DNA from: Clostridia bacterium
GTDB taxonomy: Bacteria > Bacillota > Clostridia > Oscillospirales > CAG-272
Assembly: GCA_017504995.1 (NCBI GenBank)
Contig: JAFVQC010000028.1
Span: forward strand, 1-64,000
DNA: 64,000 nucleotides
Direction: 5' to 3'
A model generated the notes under the pieces. It did no database searches and had not been told where the DNA came from. It worked only from the letters and a program-made list of their open reading frames with translations. This document shows, one piece after another, positions 26,645-37,917 of this stretch (positions are counted from its first letter, which is position 1; every line of letters starts with the position of its first letter). The translations under genes and the position numbers were made by a program.

Positions 26645-27574
26645 TTATAATTCCAGTCCCGTTTCGGGCGATACCCCCAAAACCGTATTCATGCATTCGA
26701 CAGCCGCGCCCGACGCGCCCTTGCCAAGATTGTCGTACATGGCAACCAGCAAAATTCTGTCCTCGTTGCCCGCAACGGTGATCTTCATCGAATCCTTCTC
26801 TGCCACGGCGTGGGCGGAAAGGAAGCCGCCCTCGTCACCGTTCTCTACGTAGGAAACGATCTTGCCCGTATATTTCTTGCGATAGACCTCTCGGATCTCC
26901 TCGATGCCGCCCTTTTGGAGATCGGAGGCAAACAGAGGAACCGTCACCGTCATACCGCTATAGAAATTGGAAACGATGGGGCAGAAGATCGGCTCATGCT
27001 CAAGTCCCGTGATCGCCTTCATTTCCTTCAGATGCTTATGCTGCTGGGTCAAGCCGTACTGTCTGGGAGCTTGCAGCAAAAAGTCCAACTCGTCATCCTC
27101 ATACTCGGCAATCATTTTCTTACCGCCGCCGCTATATCCCGTAATGGAATGGCAGGTCAGCTTCGTCTCGGGAGAAAGAATACCCGCCTCGATCAAGGGA
27201 TACACCAAGGAGATAAATCCGCTGGCGTGACAGCCGGGAACGGCGATCCGCTTCGCCTTGGGCAAAGCCGCCGCAATCGTATCGGATAATTCGGGGAAGC
27301 CGTAGCACCAGCCCGCATTGGTTCGATGCGCGGTAGATGCGTCGATCACCGTCACTTCGGGATTTTCGATCATGCTTACCGCCTCCATCGCCGCGGGGTC
27401 GGGCAGACAAAGAAAGGCGATATCACAGGAATTCAAGGCTTTCCTTCTCGCCTCGGGATTCTTCCTTTCTTCCTCGGGAAGAAGCATCAGCTCCACGTCG
27501 GAACGGTTGGCAAGACGTTCGTAGATCCGCAAGCCCGTCGTTCCCGCGCTGCCGTCAATAAATACCTTTTTCAT
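26645..27574 (-). CDS. argC: N-acetyl-gamma-glutamyl-phosphate reductase (type 2)
   Basis: NADPH-dependent reductase of the arginine pathway. The nucleotide loop is GSAGTTGLRIYERL. The catalytic cysteine is in IAVPGCHASGF. At 309 residues and with this sequence it belongs to the shorter type 2 AGPR group. The ATG overlaps the argH stop by four bases. Confidence 0.93.
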   Translation of the reverse strand: MKKVFIDGSAGTTGLRIYERLANRSDVELMLLPEEERKNPEARRKALNSCDIAFLCLPDPAAMEAVSMIENPEVTVIDASTAHRTNAGWCYGFPELSDTIAAALPKAKRIAVPGCHASGFISLVYPLIEAGILSPETKLTCHSITGYSGGGKKMIAEYEDDELDFLLQAPRQYGLTQQHKHLKEMKAITGLEHEPIFCPIVSNFYSGMTVTVPLFASDLQKGGIEEIREVYRKKYTGKIVSYVENGDEGGFLSAHAVAEKDSMKITVAGNEDRILLVAMYDNLGKGASGAAVECMNTVLGVSPETGLEL

Positions 27575-28947
27575 GCCATCAATTCCTTTCTTACAAAATC
27601 GATCTGCGCTTCTACCGATTCGACGGACGTACCGCCCTCCGAGATCCGCTTGCCCACGCAGGTTTCGAGGGAAATCTCGCCGTACAGATCCCTCTCAAAT
27701 AGCTCGGTGTATTTGCGGTATTCCTCGATGGGAAGATCGTCCAATACACAGTTCTTCTCAATACATTCGGCTACGATCTGTCCCGTGATCTTGTACGCGC
27801 TTCGGAAGGGCATTCCCTTTCTCGTCAGGTAATCCGCAAGATCGGTAGCGTTGATAAAGCCCTCCTGCGCCGCGCGATACATATTGTCCGCCTTCACCCG
27901 CATGGTGCGGATCATGGGCGCAAAGATATCCAGACACATCTTCACCGTCTCAATGGCGTCAAAGAGCGCTTCCTTGTCCTCCTGCATATCCTTGTTGTAT
28001 GCCAGGGGCAAGCCCTTCATCAGGGTCAGAAGCGTCACGAGATCGCCGTATACTCTGCCCGTTTTACCCCGAACCAGCTCCGCCATATCCGAATTTTTCT
28101 TCTGAGGCATGATCGACGAGCCAGTGGTAAAGGAGTCGTCCAGCTCCACAAAACGAAATTCCCAGCTCGACCACAGAATGATCTCCTCGGACAGACGGGA
28201 AAGGTGCATCATAATCAAGGAAAACGCGCTGAGAAACTCAATGCAGAAATCCCGATCGGACACGCCGTCAATGCTATTTCTCGTAATGCCGTCAAAGCCA
28301 AGCCTCGCTGCCGCAAGCCGACGGTTTGTGGGATAGGTCGTTCCCGCCAAGGCGCAAGAGCCGAGAGGAGAGAAATTCATTCTCGCGGCGGCGTCACGCA
28401 ACCGTCCCACGTCCCGCAGAAGCATCATGGCGTACGCCATCAGATGGTGCCCGAAGGTAATGGGCTGCGCCCGTTGCAGATGGGTATACCCCGGGACGAT
28501 CACCGCCCGATTTTCCTCTGCCTTGTCCACGATGTCGGCGATCAGCTGCTTCAAAAGCGCCGTGATCTCCTCTGCCTCATCCCGTAGATACATTCTCACG
28601 TCCACCGCAACCTGATCATTGCGGCTTCTCGCCGTGTGCAACCGCTTTCCCGCATCACCGATCCGTCTGGTCAGCTCCGCCTCCACGAACATATGAATGT
28701 CCTCACAGCTCATGTCAAAGTCGAGCGCGCCCGTCTCCAGATCCTCAAGGATGCCGCAAAGACCGCCTACGATCTGCTCGCAATCCGCCTCATCGAGAAT
28801 CCCCTGCGCAGCCAGCATCTCGGCGTGCGCGATCGAACCCTTAATATCCTGTTTATACATCTTGCAGTCAAAGCGAATCGAGGAATTGAAATCGTCCGCC
28901 TTGCTGTCAAGCGCCTTGGCAAACCTGCCTGCCCACATTTTTTCCAT
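27571..28947 (-). CDS. argH: Argininosuccinate lyase
   Basis: Splits argininosuccinate into arginine and fumarate. The superfamily signature GSSIMPQKKNSD is near residue 280, and HTARSRNDQVA is present. 458 residues. The start MEKMWAGRF at 28947 matches homologues; a longer frame to 29031 crosses the argG-argH hairpin. The ribosome site is weak, so expression may depend on coupling or on the hairpin. Confidence 0.96.
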   Translation of the reverse strand: MEKMWAGRFAKALDSKADDFNSSIRFDCKMYKQDIKGSIAHAEMLAAQGILDEADCEQIVGGLCGILEDLETGALDFDMSCEDIHMFVEAELTRRIGDAGKRLHTARSRNDQVAVDVRMYLRDEAEEITALLKQLIADIVDKAEENRAVIVPGYTHLQRAQPITFGHHLMAYAMMLLRDVGRLRDAAARMNFSPLGSCALAGTTYPTNRRLAAARLGFDGITRNSIDGVSDRDFCIEFLSAFSLIMMHLSRLSEEIILWSSWEFRFVELDDSFTTGSSIMPQKKNSDMAELVRGKTGRVYGDLVTLLTLMKGLPLAYNKDMQEDKEALFDAIETVKMCLDIFAPMIRTMRVKADNMYRAAQEGFINATDLADYLTRKGMPFRSAYKITGQIVAECIEKNCVLDDLPIEEYRKYTELFERDLYGEISLETCVGKRISEGGTSVESVEAQIDFVRKELMA

Positions 28948-28983
28948 ACCGTATTTACCCGTTTTCGATCTCTTTTTTATGCA

Positions 28984-29019
28984 GGTTTTGCCTGTCGTCT
29001 TTCGGCGGCAGGCAAAACC
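28984..29019 (-). other. Hairpin in argG-argH gap
   Basis: Arms GGTTTTGCCTG (28984-28994) and inverse (29009-29019) with no T run. It is probably an RNA processing or stability element rather than a full terminator. Confidence 0.5.
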
Positions 29020-29031
29020 ATTTCTATCCAA

Positions 29032-30261
29032 TTAGTTCTTCGCGTTTTTCTCGTTGACCTGCGCCTGCACCTTGATGGGCAATCCGAACAGGTTGATAAA
29101 GCCCGTCGCGTCTGCCTGATTGTAGACGTGATCCTCACCAAAGGTTGCGATCTCCTCGGAGTACAGGGAGTAATCACTCCATGCGCCCGCCTTGATGATG
29201 TTACCCTTATACAGCTTCAGCTTGACCTTCCCCGTTACGTTCTCCTGCGTCTTGTCAACGAAAGCGGAAAGCGCTTCGCGCAAGGGCGTAAACCACTGAC
29301 CGTTGTATACCAGATCCGCAAATGTCACGGCAAGCTCCGCCTTCTTGTGCATCACGTACTTGTCAAGGCAAAGAGTCTCCAGATAGCTGTGCGCCGCGTA
29401 GAGGATCTCTCCGCCGGGAGTCTCGTAAACACCGCGGCACTTCATGCCGACCAGACGGTTCTCCACGATGTCGAGCAGTCCGATGCCGTTCTCTCCGCCC
29501 ACCTTGTTCAGGTTGAGAATGATGTCCTTTGCGCTCATTTTCTCACCGTTGAAGGCAACGGGACGACCCTGCTCAAAGTCCAGCGTAATGTAGGTAGGAG
29601 CGTCGGGAGCGTCGATGGGAGAAACCCCCATCTCCAAGAATCCCTTCTTCTCGTACAAGGGTTCGTTGCCCGCATCCTCCAGATCCAAGCCCTCGTGGCT
29701 CAAGTGCCACAGATTCTTGTCCTTGGAATAGTTGGTCTCGCGGTTGATCTTCAGAGGAACGTTGTGCGCCTCCGCGTACTCGATCTCCTCCTCGCGGGAC
29801 TTGATGCTCCACTCACGCCAAGGAGCGATAATGGGCATATCGGGAGCAAACGCCTTGATGGTCAGCTCGAAACGAACCTGATCGTTTCCCTTACCCGTAC
29901 AGCCGTGGCAGATCGCGTCCGCGCCCTCCGCCTTGGCGATCTCAACGATACGCTTCGCGATCACGGGACGGGCAAAGGAAGTACCCAGCAGATACTCCTC
30001 GTACTTCGCGCCCGCCATCATGGTGGGAATCACGTAATCGTCTACGAACTCGTCGGTCAGATCCTCAATATAGATCTTGGACGCACCCGTTTTGATGGCT
30101 TTTTCCTCCAAGCCTTCCAGCTCGTCACTCTGTCCTACGTTTCCGCTGACGGCAATGACCTCACAATTGTTATAGTTTTCCTTCAACCACGGAATGATGA
30201 TAGAGGTATCCAAACCACCCGAGTATGCCAGTACAACCTTTTTGATATCTTTCTTTTCCAT
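29032..30261 (-). CDS. argG: Argininosuccinate synthase
   Basis: ATP-dependent joining of citrulline and aspartate. The N-terminal [11 protein letters not shown] is the PP-loop, and [14 protein letters not shown] binds citrulline/aspartate. 409 residues. The start at 30261 has AGGAGG in front; an in-frame extension to 30357 runs into the promoter and operator. First gene of the argGHCJBDF operon, consistent with an ArgR-controlled biosynthetic unit. Confidence 0.97.
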   Translation of the reverse strand: MEKKDIKKVVLAYSGGLDTSIIIPWLKENYNNCEVIAVSGNVGQSDELEGLEEKAIKTGASKIYIEDLTDEFVDDYVIPTMMAGAKYEEYLLGTSFARPVIAKRIVEIAKAEGADAICHGCTGKGNDQVRFELTIKAFAPDMPIIAPWREWSIKSREEEIEYAEAHNVPLKINRETNYSKDKNLWHLSHEGLDLEDAGNEPLYEKKGFLEMGVSPIDAPDAPTYITLDFEQGRPVAFNGEKMSAKDIILNLNKVGGENGIGLLDIVENRLVGMKCRGVYETPGGEILYAAHSYLETLCLDKYVMHKKAELAVTFADLVYNGQWFTPLREALSAFVDKTQENVTGKVKLKLYKGNIIKAGAWSDYSLYSEEIATFGEDHVYNQADATGFINLFGLPIKVQAQVNEKNAKN

Positions 30262-30322
30262 TTTTCTTTCCTCCTGCCCAAGGCACGTAAAATTCTTTCT
30301 CAATCTCTCCTTGCGGATTGAT

Positions 30323-30335
30323 TGAATAATATTCA
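30323..30335 (-). promoter_or_regulatory. ARG-box-like operator 1
   Basis: TGAATAATATTCA lies between the argG promoter and start codon. It resembles the ArgR/AhrC half-sites TGAAT and ATTCA with a 3-base centre. Confidence 0.65.
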
Positions 30336-30348
30336 TTGATTTGTGTAT

Positions 30349-30377
30349 ATTATACACCTAAATCCCGTCGTTGTCAA
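30349..30377 (-). promoter_or_regulatory. argG operon promoter
   Basis: Minus-strand TTGACA (30372-30377) and TATAAT (30349-30354), 17-base spacer. Confidence 0.88.
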
Positions 30378-30439
30378 TAGCCCGTCGTAACAATAATTCC
30401 AAGCATTTCAGCCATTTTTCCAGACATTCTGCACAACTT

Positions 30440-30452
30440 TGAATATTATTCA
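30440..30452 (-). promoter_or_regulatory. ARG-box-like operator 2
   Basis: TGAATATTATTCA, the exact reverse complement of operator 1, lies 117 bp upstream of it. Two spaced sites fit ArgR hexamer looping across the promoter. Confidence 0.6.
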
Positions 30453-30523
30453 CGATTTTATGCAATAAATCTTGCATTTTTATACAACCTTGCTCTGCAT
30501 ATATGCACAGCTATGAATTCGCG

Positions 30524-30558
30524 CGTATGGTCGCAGACAGATTGTCTGCGACCATACG
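30524..30558 (-). other. Strong hairpin after ilvE
   Basis: Perfect 16-bp arms (30524-30539, 30543-30558) with a 3-base loop and no T run. It marks the 3' end of the ilvD-leu-ilvE transcript, perhaps as a stability hairpin. The rest of 30262-30571 holds the arg control region. Confidence 0.6.
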
Positions 30559-30571
30559 AAAGATTTTGAAA

Positions 30572-31642
30572 TCAGTCTACGGAAACCGTCCAACCGAAGG
30601 TATCCTCTACTCTTCCCCACTGAATGCCCGTCAGGGTATCGTAAAGCTTCTGCGCGACCTCTCCGATCTCACCGCCGTTGATCTCCATCTTCATATCCTC
30701 GGTATCCAGCAAGCCCATGGGGGAAACCACAGCCGCCGTACCCGTACCGAACGCCTCGTTCAGCGTTCCGTTCTTGTAAGCGTCGATCACCTCGGCGAGC
30801 GCAAGCTTCCTCTCCTCTACGGTATAGCCAAAGCTCCGCAGCAGCTGAATACAGGAAGCGCGGGTCACACCGGGCAGAATATTTCCTTCCTCCAGCGCGG
30901 GCGTGACCACCTTACCGTCGATGACGAAGAACACGTTCATCGCGCCGACCTCATCAATGTATTTATGCTCGATTCCGTCCAGCCAAAGCACCTGAGAATA
31001 TCCCATCTGCTCCGCCTTCTGCTGACCGATCAGGGAGCAGGCGTAGTTTCCGCCCACCTTGGCAAAGCCCGTGCCGCCCTTTACTGCTCTGACGTATTCT
31101 CTTTCCACGAAGATCTTCACAGGCTTGATTCCCTCGGGATAGTAAGAGCCAACGGGGCTGAGAATGATCATAAACTTATAGCTCTTAGAGGGATGTACGC
31201 CGAGTTGAACGTCGGTAGCGATGATAAAGGGACGAATGTACAGCGACGTTCCCTCCTTCACAGGTACCCATTCCTTCTCCACCGAAACCAGAGCCTTGAG
31301 GGCATCCAGTACGTCATCGGGATTCAGATGAGGAATACACAAACGGGTATTGGTGTTGTTCATACGCTCAATGTTCTTGTCGGGGCGGAACAGCTGAACC
31401 GATCCGTCGGGCTTGCGATACGCCTTCAGACCCTCAAACATCTCCTGCGCGTAATGGAATACCATGCAGGCAGGATCAAGAGAAAGGTTCTGATACGGAA
31501 CGATCCGCGCGTCGTGCCAGCCCTGACCCTCGTGATAGTCCATGATAAACATATGATCGGTAAAATATTTTCCAAAGCCGAGATGATCCCAATCGGGTTT
31601 TGCCTTTCTCTCGGTCACCAATTCGTACTTGATTTGAAGCAT
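30572..31642 (-). CDS. ilvE: Branched-chain amino acid aminotransferase
   Basis: Class IV PLP transaminase, 356 residues, last step to Leu, Ile and Val. Features include GQGWHDARIVPYQNLSLDPA, VGGNYACSLIGQQKAEQMGYSQVLWLDG around the PLP lysine (in the KVGGNYA region), and GTGTAAVVSPMG near the end. It closes the leftward ilvD-leuACDB-ilvE operon. A good ribosome site precedes the ATG. Confidence 0.95.
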   Translation of the reverse strand: MLQIKYELVTERKAKPDWDHLGFGKYFTDHMFIMDYHEGQGWHDARIVPYQNLSLDPACMVFHYAQEMFEGLKAYRKPDGSVQLFRPDKNIERMNNTNTRLCIPHLNPDDVLDALKALVSVEKEWVPVKEGTSLYIRPFIIATDVQLGVHPSKSYKFMIILSPVGSYYPEGIKPVKIFVEREYVRAVKGGTGFAKVGGNYACSLIGQQKAEQMGYSQVLWLDGIEHKYIDEVGAMNVFFVIDGKVVTPALEEGNILPGVTRASCIQLLRSFGYTVEERKLALAEVIDAYKNGTLNEAFGTGTAAVVSPMGLLDTEDMKMEINGGEIGEVAQKLYDTLTGIQWGRVEDTFGWTVSVD

Positions 31643-31656
31643 CTTTTTCTCCTTCC

Positions 31657-32727
31657 TTACAGACGGGCAGCCACAGCCGCGCCCATCTCCTTACAACCAA
31701 CCTTCTTGAAGCCTTCCTTCCAGATGTCTGCCGTGCGGTATCCATCGTCCAAGGTTCGGTTCACCGCCGCCTCAATGGCGTCCGCTTCCTCCGTCATGTC
31801 AAAGGAATAACGGAGCATCATTGCCGCGGACAGGATCGTTCCGATAGGGTTCGCCAAATCCATTCCCGCGATATCGGGCGCAGAACCGTGAATCGGCTCA
31901 TACATACCCAGCGTCGTAGAGGAAAGACTTGCCGAGGGCATCATACCGATGGACCCCGTCAACATGCTTGCCTCGTCGGACAGAATATCGCCAAACATGT
32001 TCTCGGTGACGATCACGTCAAACTGCGAGGGATTCTTAATGAGCTGCATCGCGGTGTTGTCCACCAGAATATCGGAATATTCCACGTCGGTGTATTCCTC
32101 GGAAAGGCGGTGCATCACAGCTCTCCAAAGGCGAGAGGAATCCAGCACGTTCGCCTTATCCACAGACGCGAGCCGCTTGCCTCTCTTGCGGGCGCTCTCA
32201 AACGCCACCCGTCCGATTCGCTCCACCTCGTGCTCGCTATAGGTCATCTCGTCGGTGGCAACCTTTTCGCCGCCCACGACCTCGGTTCTTCTCTTCCCGA
32301 AATAAATACCGCCCGTCAGCTCGCGAACGATCATCAGATCGATGCCGTCTCCCACGATGCTATCCTTGAGGGGAGAAGCGTCAGCCAACTGTGAAAACAG
32401 CTTGGTAGGACGAAGATTGGCGAAGAGTCCAAGCTCCTTGCGCACGGCAAGCAACGCCTTTTCGGGTCGAATAGAGGGATCGACACCGTCCCACTTCGGA
32501 CCGCCCACAGCCCCCAGAAGCACGCTGTCGGAAGCCTTACATTTTGCCATACCCTCCTCGGTGATCGGCACGCCGTGCTTGTCAATGCTACAGCCACCGA
32601 TATCCACCTCGGTATAAACAAATGTATGACCGTATTTTTTTGCCACCTCGTTCAAAACCAGAATGGCTTGCTCCACGATCTCGGGACCGATTCCGTCCCC
32701 TCTCAAAACCGTAATATTCTTTTTCAT
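31657..32727 (-). CDS. leuB: 3-isopropylmalate dehydrogenase
   Basis: NAD-dependent oxidative decarboxylase of leucine synthesis. GDGIGPEI is at the start, the substrate region [10 protein letters not shown] and the metal/NAD region [15 protein letters not shown] follow, then [11 protein letters not shown]. 356 residues from the ATG at 32727, five bases after the leuD stop. Confidence 0.96.
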   Translation of the reverse strand: MKKNITVLRGDGIGPEIVEQAILVLNEVAKKYGHTFVYTEVDIGGCSIDKHGVPITEEGMAKCKASDSVLLGAVGGPKWDGVDPSIRPEKALLAVRKELGLFANLRPTKLFSQLADASPLKDSIVGDGIDLMIVRELTGGIYFGKRRTEVVGGEKVATDEMTYSEHEVERIGRVAFESARKRGKRLASVDKANVLDSSRLWRAVMHRLSEEYTDVEYSDILVDNTAMQLIKNPSQFDVIVTENMFGDILSDEASMLTGSIGMMPSASLSSTTLGMYEPIHGSAPDIAGMDLANPIGTILSAAMMLRYSFDMTEEADAIEAAVNRTLDDGYRTADIWKEGFKKVGCKEMGAAVAARL

Positions 32728-32731
32728 GCTC

Positions 32732-33217
32732 TCACCGCTTTCCAATGGAATTCATGAGTCCGTCTGCCCGAATGATATCCTTGATAAACTCGGGAAACGG
32801 CTCTGCCTGATAGGTCTCGTTTTTCGTCAGATTGGTGATCACACCCGTGTCAAAATCCACCGAGACCTCGTCGCCGTTCTCAATACGCTCGCTTGCCTCG
32901 GGACACTCCAGAATGGCAAGTCCGATGTTGATGGCATTGCGGAAAAAGATTCTCGCAAAGGTCTTTGCGATCACGCAGGAGATTCCCGAATGCTTGATGG
33001 CAATGGGCGCGTGCTCACGGGACGAGCCGCAACCGAAGTTTGCGCCGCCTACCATGATATCTCCCGCCTTGACCTTCTTCGTAAAGTCAGCGTCGATATC
33101 CTCCATGCAATGAGAGGCAAGCTCCTTGTGGTCTGCCGTGTTCAGATATCTTGCGGGGATAATCACGTCGGTATCCACGTTGTCATCGTATTTATGTATC
33201 CGTCCGTTTACGTTCAT
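32732..33217 (-). CDS. leuD: 3-isopropylmalate dehydratase small subunit
   Basis: Swivelling-domain subunit of isopropylmalate isomerase, 161 residues. [16 protein letters not shown] and the [15 protein letters not shown] substrate loop are present. It partners LeuC, whose gene ends 14 bases upstream. Confidence 0.96.
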   Translation of the reverse strand: MNVNGRIHKYDDNVDTDVIIPARYLNTADHKELASHCMEDIDADFTKKVKAGDIMVGGANFGCGSSREHAPIAIKHSGISCVIAKTFARIFFRNAINIGLAILECPEASERIENGDEVSVDFDTGVITNLTKNETYQAEPFPEFIKDIIRADGLMNSIGKR

Positions 33218-33230
33218 GTTCTGTTCCCCC

Positions 33231-34493
33231 TTATTTCAAATCTCTCGGATCGCAGATCTTGCCCACGATCGCCGTTGCCGCCGCCACCTCGGGGCTGGCA
33301 AGATAGATCTTCGACGTAATATGTCCCATTCTGCCAACGAAATTTCGGTTGGTAGTCGCCACCGCGATCTCATCCTCGGCAAGAATTCCCATGTAACCGC
33401 CAAGACAAGGTCCGCAGGTCGGAGTGGAGACCACACAGCCCGCGTCGATAAAGGTATCGATATAGCCGCGCTTGATGCACTCCTTGTAGATGGTCTGGGT
33501 TGCGGGGATCACGATACAGCGCACGCCCTTGGCAATATGCTTGCCCTGCATGATCTCTGCCGCCGCCTTCATATCGGACAGCCGTCCGTTGGTACAAGAG
33601 CCGATCACCACCTGATCGGGAACGATCTCGGAAAGCTCTCTTGCCATCTTGGTGTTTTCGGGCAGATGGGGGCACGCCACCGTAGGCTCGATTGCCGAAA
33701 GATCGATCACGTATTCCTCGTCGTATTCCGCGTCCTCGTCGGCGGAGTAAACGGTAAAGGGACGGTTGACCCGATCCTTGACGTAGTCAAGCGTTACCTG
33801 ATCTACCTCAAAAATGCCGTTTTTCGCGCCTGCCTCGATCGCCATATTCGCCATACACAGACGGTCGTCCATGGAGAGAGATGCCAAGCCCTCGCCCGAG
33901 AACTCCATAGAACGGTAAAGCGCGCCGTCCACACCGATCATACCGATGATGTGAAGGATCACGTCCTTACCCGAAACCATGGGATTGAGCTTGCCCACAA
34001 GACGGAAGCGAATGGCAGAAGGAACCTTGAACCAAGCCTTGCCCGTCGCCATACCCGCCGCCATATCGGTGCTTCCCACACCCGTGGAGAACGCGCCAAG
34101 TGCGCCGTAGGTACAGGTATGAGAATCCGCGCCGATGATACACTCACCGGGGCCTACCAAGCCCTTTTCGGGCAGAAGCGCGTGCTCGATTCCCATATCG
34201 CCTACGTCATAATAGTTGGTAATGGAGAAGCACTTCGCAAAGGTGCGGCATTGCTTGCACTGCTGCGCCGCCTTGATGTCCTTATTGGGCACGAAGTGAT
34301 CCATGACCAAAGAAATTTTATCCTTGTCAAACACGCTGTCAAAGCCGTTTTTGTAGAACTCGTTGATAGCAACGGGAGAGGTAATGTCGTTTCCCAATAC
34401 CATATCCAGATTTGCCATGATCAACTGTCCCGCCTTTACCGATTCCAGCCCCGCGTGCGCCGCCAGAATCTTCTGCGTCATTGTCATTCCCAT
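33231..34493 (-). CDS. leuC: 3-isopropylmalate dehydratase large subunit
   Basis: Aconitase-family subunit, 420 residues, with the 4Fe-4S cysteines in IGSCTNGR and CGPCLGG. It belongs to the shorter LeuC type found with separate LeuD in Clostridia and archaea. [19 protein letters not shown] is conserved. Confidence 0.95.
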   Translation of the reverse strand: MGMTMTQKILAAHAGLESVKAGQLIMANLDMVLGNDITSPVAINEFYKNGFDSVFDKDKISLVMDHFVPNKDIKAAQQCKQCRTFAKCFSITNYYDVGDMGIEHALLPEKGLVGPGECIIGADSHTCTYGALGAFSTGVGSTDMAAGMATGKAWFKVPSAIRFRLVGKLNPMVSGKDVILHIIGMIGVDGALYRSMEFSGEGLASLSMDDRLCMANMAIEAGAKNGIFEVDQVTLDYVKDRVNRPFTVYSADEDAEYDEEYVIDLSAIEPTVACPHLPENTKMARELSEIVPDQVVIGSCTNGRLSDMKAAAEIMQGKHIAKGVRCIVIPATQTIYKECIKRGYIDTFIDAGCVVSTPTCGPCLGGYMGILAEDEIAVATTNRNFVGRMGHITSKIYLASPEVAAATAIVGKICDPRDLK

Positions 34494-34528
34494 AATGATT
34501 TCCTCTTTCTATCGATGGATTGTTCCGT

Positions 34529-36196
34529 TCACTCGGCAGACAGCTTGCGGTTGATCGCCGAGATCAGCGCGCAGATGGATGCCGTAATAATATCGTCGTT
34601 CACGCCCGCGCCCCAAGAGACCTTGCCGTCCTTGAAGGTAATGCTGACGTAGGTAACCGCCTCGGAGGTGGACTCCTTGGAGAGCGCGTGCTCGGTATAG
34701 GTCAGATTGGAATACTCAATGCCAAGATGCTGCTTGATGGCGTTGCTGACCGCGTCCAAGCGTCCGTTTCCTTCCGCGGAAATGTCTCTCGTCTCGCCGT
34801 TCTGTGAGATCGTCACGATCGCCTTCATGGCGTCGGGCTTGCGGATAAAGTGATAATCCTCAAGCGCAATGGGCGTGTTGATGTTGACGTATTCCTTCTT
34901 GAAGATATCCAGCACCTCTGCGGGAGAAAGCTCCTTGTGAGAATGATCCGAATAGCTCTTGACGGTGTATCCCACGTCCTCCCGCATCTTGGGGGGAAGC
35001 ACGTAGCCGTAGTTGTGCTCCAACAGATAGCCGATTCCGCCCTTGCCCGACTGGGAGTTGATCCGAATCACGTCGGTCTCGTATTCCCTTCCCACGTCCT
35101 TGGGATCGATGGGCAAATAGGGTACGGTCCAGTAGCGGCAGGTGTGATCCTCACGCCACTTCATGCCCTTTGCAATCGCGTCCTGATGGGAGCCAGAGAA
35201 CGCCGCAAACACAAGCTTGCCCGCATAAGGCGTGCGGTCGTAGACCTGCATTCTCGTCACACGCTCGTAAAGCTCGGTGATGGCGGGCAGATCGGAAAGA
35301 TCCAGCTTGGGGTCCACACCCTGGGCGTACATATTCAACGCCATAGTAATGATATCCACGTTACCCGTTCTCTCGCCGTTTCCGAAGAGCGTGCCCTCGA
35401 TTCGGTCACCGCCCGCAAGCAGCCCCATCTCGGCGTCCGCCACCGCGCAGCCGCGGTCGTTGTGCGGATGGAGCGAAATGATGACGTTCTCGCGGTATTT
35501 GAGATTGTCGTTCATATATTCTACCTGATTGGCATAAACGTGAGGCATGGAAACCTGTACGGTTACGGGCAGATTGATGATCACAGGACGCTCACGGGTG
35601 GGCTTCCACACGTCAAGCACCGCGTTGGAGATTTCCAGCGCAAACTCGGGTTCTGTTCCCGTAAAGGACTCGGGAGAATATTCGTAACGGTAGTTGACGC
35701 CCATTTCCTCGCTGTAGCGGTTAAACAGCTTCGCGCCCTTCACCGCAATATCGATGATCTCCTGCTTGGATTTCTTGAACACCTGCTCTCTCTGCGCCAC
35801 GGAGGTGGAGTTATACAGATGCACGATGGCATTCTTGACACCCTTCAGACTCTCAAAGGTCTTTTTGATGATATGCTCTCTGGACTGGGTCAGCACCTGA
35901 ACCGTCACGTCGTCGGGAATGAGATTTTCCTCGATCAGCGTACGCAGGAACTGATATTCGGTCTCGGAAGCGGCAGGAAAGCCTACCTCAATTTCCTTAA
36001 AGCCGATCTTCACCAACAGCTGAAAGAAATCCAGCTTCTCCTCCAGACTCATGGGAATGATCAGAGACTGGTTTCCGTCTCTGAGGTCAACCGAGCACCA
36101 GATCGGAGGCGCGCTAATATAATTTTTCTTCGCCCATCTCGCTTCCGCGTTGGGCGCGGGAAAATACTGTCTTGTATATTTGGTCGCGTTTTCCAT
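34529..36196 (-). CDS. leuA: 2-isopropylmalate synthase (LeuA type 2)
   Basis: Condenses acetyl-CoA with 2-ketoisovalerate. The TIM barrel has SVDLRDGNQSL and the metal site SLHPHNDRGCAVADAE. The C-terminal LeuA allosteric domain (about 430-555) suggests leucine feedback. 555 residues, the longer actinobacterial/clostridial subtype. The start at 36196 was chosen over a frame to 36289 that overlaps ilvD. Confidence 0.95.
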   Translation of the reverse strand: MENATKYTRQYFPAPNAEARWAKKNYISAPPIWCSVDLRDGNQSLIIPMSLEEKLDFFQLLVKIGFKEIEVGFPAASETEYQFLRTLIEENLIPDDVTVQVLTQSREHIIKKTFESLKGVKNAIVHLYNSTSVAQREQVFKKSKQEIIDIAVKGAKLFNRYSEEMGVNYRYEYSPESFTGTEPEFALEISNAVLDVWKPTRERPVIINLPVTVQVSMPHVYANQVEYMNDNLKYRENVIISLHPHNDRGCAVADAEMGLLAGGDRIEGTLFGNGERTGNVDIITMALNMYAQGVDPKLDLSDLPAITELYERVTRMQVYDRTPYAGKLVFAAFSGSHQDAIAKGMKWREDHTCRYWTVPYLPIDPKDVGREYETDVIRINSQSGKGGIGYLLEHNYGYVLPPKMREDVGYTVKSYSDHSHKELSPAEVLDIFKKEYVNINTPIALEDYHFIRKPDAMKAIVTISQNGETRDISAEGNGRLDAVSNAIKQHLGIEYSNLTYTEHALSKESTSEAVTYVSITFKDGKVSWGAGVNDDIITASICALISAINRKLSAE

Positions 36197-36228
36197 AATT
36201 CCGTTCTGTATTCCTTTCCGACTGTTGC

Positions 36229-37893
36229 TTATTTCATGATCGCGCCCTGATCCGCGCCGCTGACAAGGCGAGCGTATCTGGCAAGCCAACCCGATTTCAC
36301 GTTTGGCTCGGGAGCAACGTGCGCCGCGCGGCGCTCTGCCAAGATCTCGTCGCTGACCTTCACGTTGATGGATGCAGCGGGAATATCGATCTCAATGATA
36401 TCTCCCTCTTCGATCAGGGCAATGTTGCCGCCGTCCGCCGCCTCGGGGCTTACGTGTCCGATGGATGCGCCTCGGCTTGCGCCCGAGAACCGTCCGTCGG
36501 TGATCAGCGCAACGGTTTTATCCAGCTTCATACCCGCAAGGGCGCTTGTGGGATTGAGCATTTCTCTCATACCGGGTCCGCCCTTGGGTCCCTCGTAACG
36601 GATCACCACCACGTCGCCGTCCACGATCTTGCCTGCGTAAATAGCGGCGATCGCCTGCTCCTCGGAATTAAATACCCGCGCAGGACCGCTGTGACAAAGC
36701 ATTTCGGGCGCAACCGCGCTCCGCTTGACCACGCATCCGTTCTGCGCGATATTCCCCCAAAGGATCTGAATACCGCCCGTCGCGCTGTACGGATCGTCAA
36801 TGGGACGAATGGATCTCGTATCCTTGATATACGCGCCCTTTACGTTTTCTCCCACGCTCTTTCCAGTAACCGTGAGCACGTCCGCGTCAAGCAAGCCCTT
36901 CTTTAGCAGCTCTGCCTGAACCGCGGGGATTCCGCCAGCCGCATCCAAGTCCTGCATATGGGTTGCACCCGCAGGAGCAAGGTGACAGAGATTGGGTACG
37001 CGCTCGCTCATTTCATTAAAGAGCTTCAGATCCAACGGTACGCCTGCCTCGTTGGCAATCGCCAACAGATGGAGTACGCTGTTTGAGCTACAGCCCAGCG
37101 CCATATCGCACGCCAAAGCGTTTTTGATGGAACGCTCGTTGATGATATCTCTCGCGCATACGTTGTTGCGAACCAGCTCCATGATCGCCATGCCCGCGTG
37201 CTTTGCGAGAATGGTTCTCTTGTTGCTCACGGCAGGGATCGTTCCGTTGCCGGGAAGCGCAATGCCGATGGCTTCGCACAGACAGTTCATGCTGTTCGCG
37301 GTATACATACCAGCGCAGCTGCCGCAACCGGGACAAGCTCCCGTTTCACACTCCTGAAGCTGACAGTCGTTGATCATGCCCGCCTTATACGCACCAACCG
37401 CTTCAAACATTTTAGAAAGACTGACCTCTTCCCCATTATACGTTCCCGCCAGCATCGGTCCGCCGCTACAAACGATCGCGGGCACGTTCATACGAACCGC
37501 CGCCATCACCATACCCGGAACGATCTTGTCGCAGTTGGGAATGAGCACCAAGCCGTCCAGCTGATGCGCCATGGTCATGGTCTCCACGCTGTCGCAGATC
37601 AGCTCGCGGCTGGCAAGAGAATATTTCATTCCGATGTGACCCATAGCGATTCCGTCGCACACACCGATGGCTGGGATCAGAATCGGCGTACCGCCTGCCA
37701 TGCGAATACCCGCCTTCACAGCATCGGCGATCTTGTCCAGATGGAAGTGACCGGGAACGATCTCGCTATGAGCGCTGACCACACCGATCAGGGGACGCTC
37801 CAGCTCCTCCTTGGTGTAACCCATGGCGTAAAACAAGCTTCTGTTCGGCGCGCGCTCCGCGCCCTTTGTTACGTTATCGGAACGAAGTGACAT
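36229..37893 (-). CDS. ilvD: Dihydroxy-acid dehydratase
   Basis: Fe-S dehydratase shared by the Ile and Val branches, 554 residues. Cluster cysteines occur in [13 protein letters not shown] and [19 protein letters not shown], and [14 protein letters not shown] is near the end. AGGAG precedes the ATG. Only 24 bases separate it from the upstream ECF gene, so both share the structured leader near 38.6 kb. Confidence 0.96.
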   Translation of the reverse strand: MSLRSDNVTKGAERAPNRSLFYAMGYTKEELERPLIGVVSAHSEIVPGHFHLDKIADAVKAGIRMAGGTPILIPAIGVCDGIAMGHIGMKYSLASRELICDSVETMTMAHQLDGLVLIPNCDKIVPGMVMAAVRMNVPAIVCSGGPMLAGTYNGEEVSLSKMFEAVGAYKAGMINDCQLQECETGACPGCGSCAGMYTANSMNCLCEAIGIALPGNGTIPAVSNKRTILAKHAGMAIMELVRNNVCARDIINERSIKNALACDMALGCSSNSVLHLLAIANEAGVPLDLKLFNEMSERVPNLCHLAPAGATHMQDLDAAGGIPAVQAELLKKGLLDADVLTVTGKSVGENVKGAYIKDTRSIRPIDDPYSATGGIQILWGNIAQNGCVVKRSAVAPEMLCHSGPARVFNSEEQAIAAIYAGKIVDGDVVVIRYEGPKGGPGMREMLNPTSALAGMKLDKTVALITDGRFSGASRGASIGHVSPEAADGGNIALIEEGDIIEIDIPAASINVKVSDEILAERRAAHVAPEPNVKSGWLARYARLVSGADQGAIMK

Positions 37894-37917
37894 AATTTTT
37901 CTCCTAAAATAATGATT

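Noticed and set aside
28636-30321. 561-codon plus-strand frame opposite argH-argG
   Set aside because: Spans two well-supported genes on the other strand.
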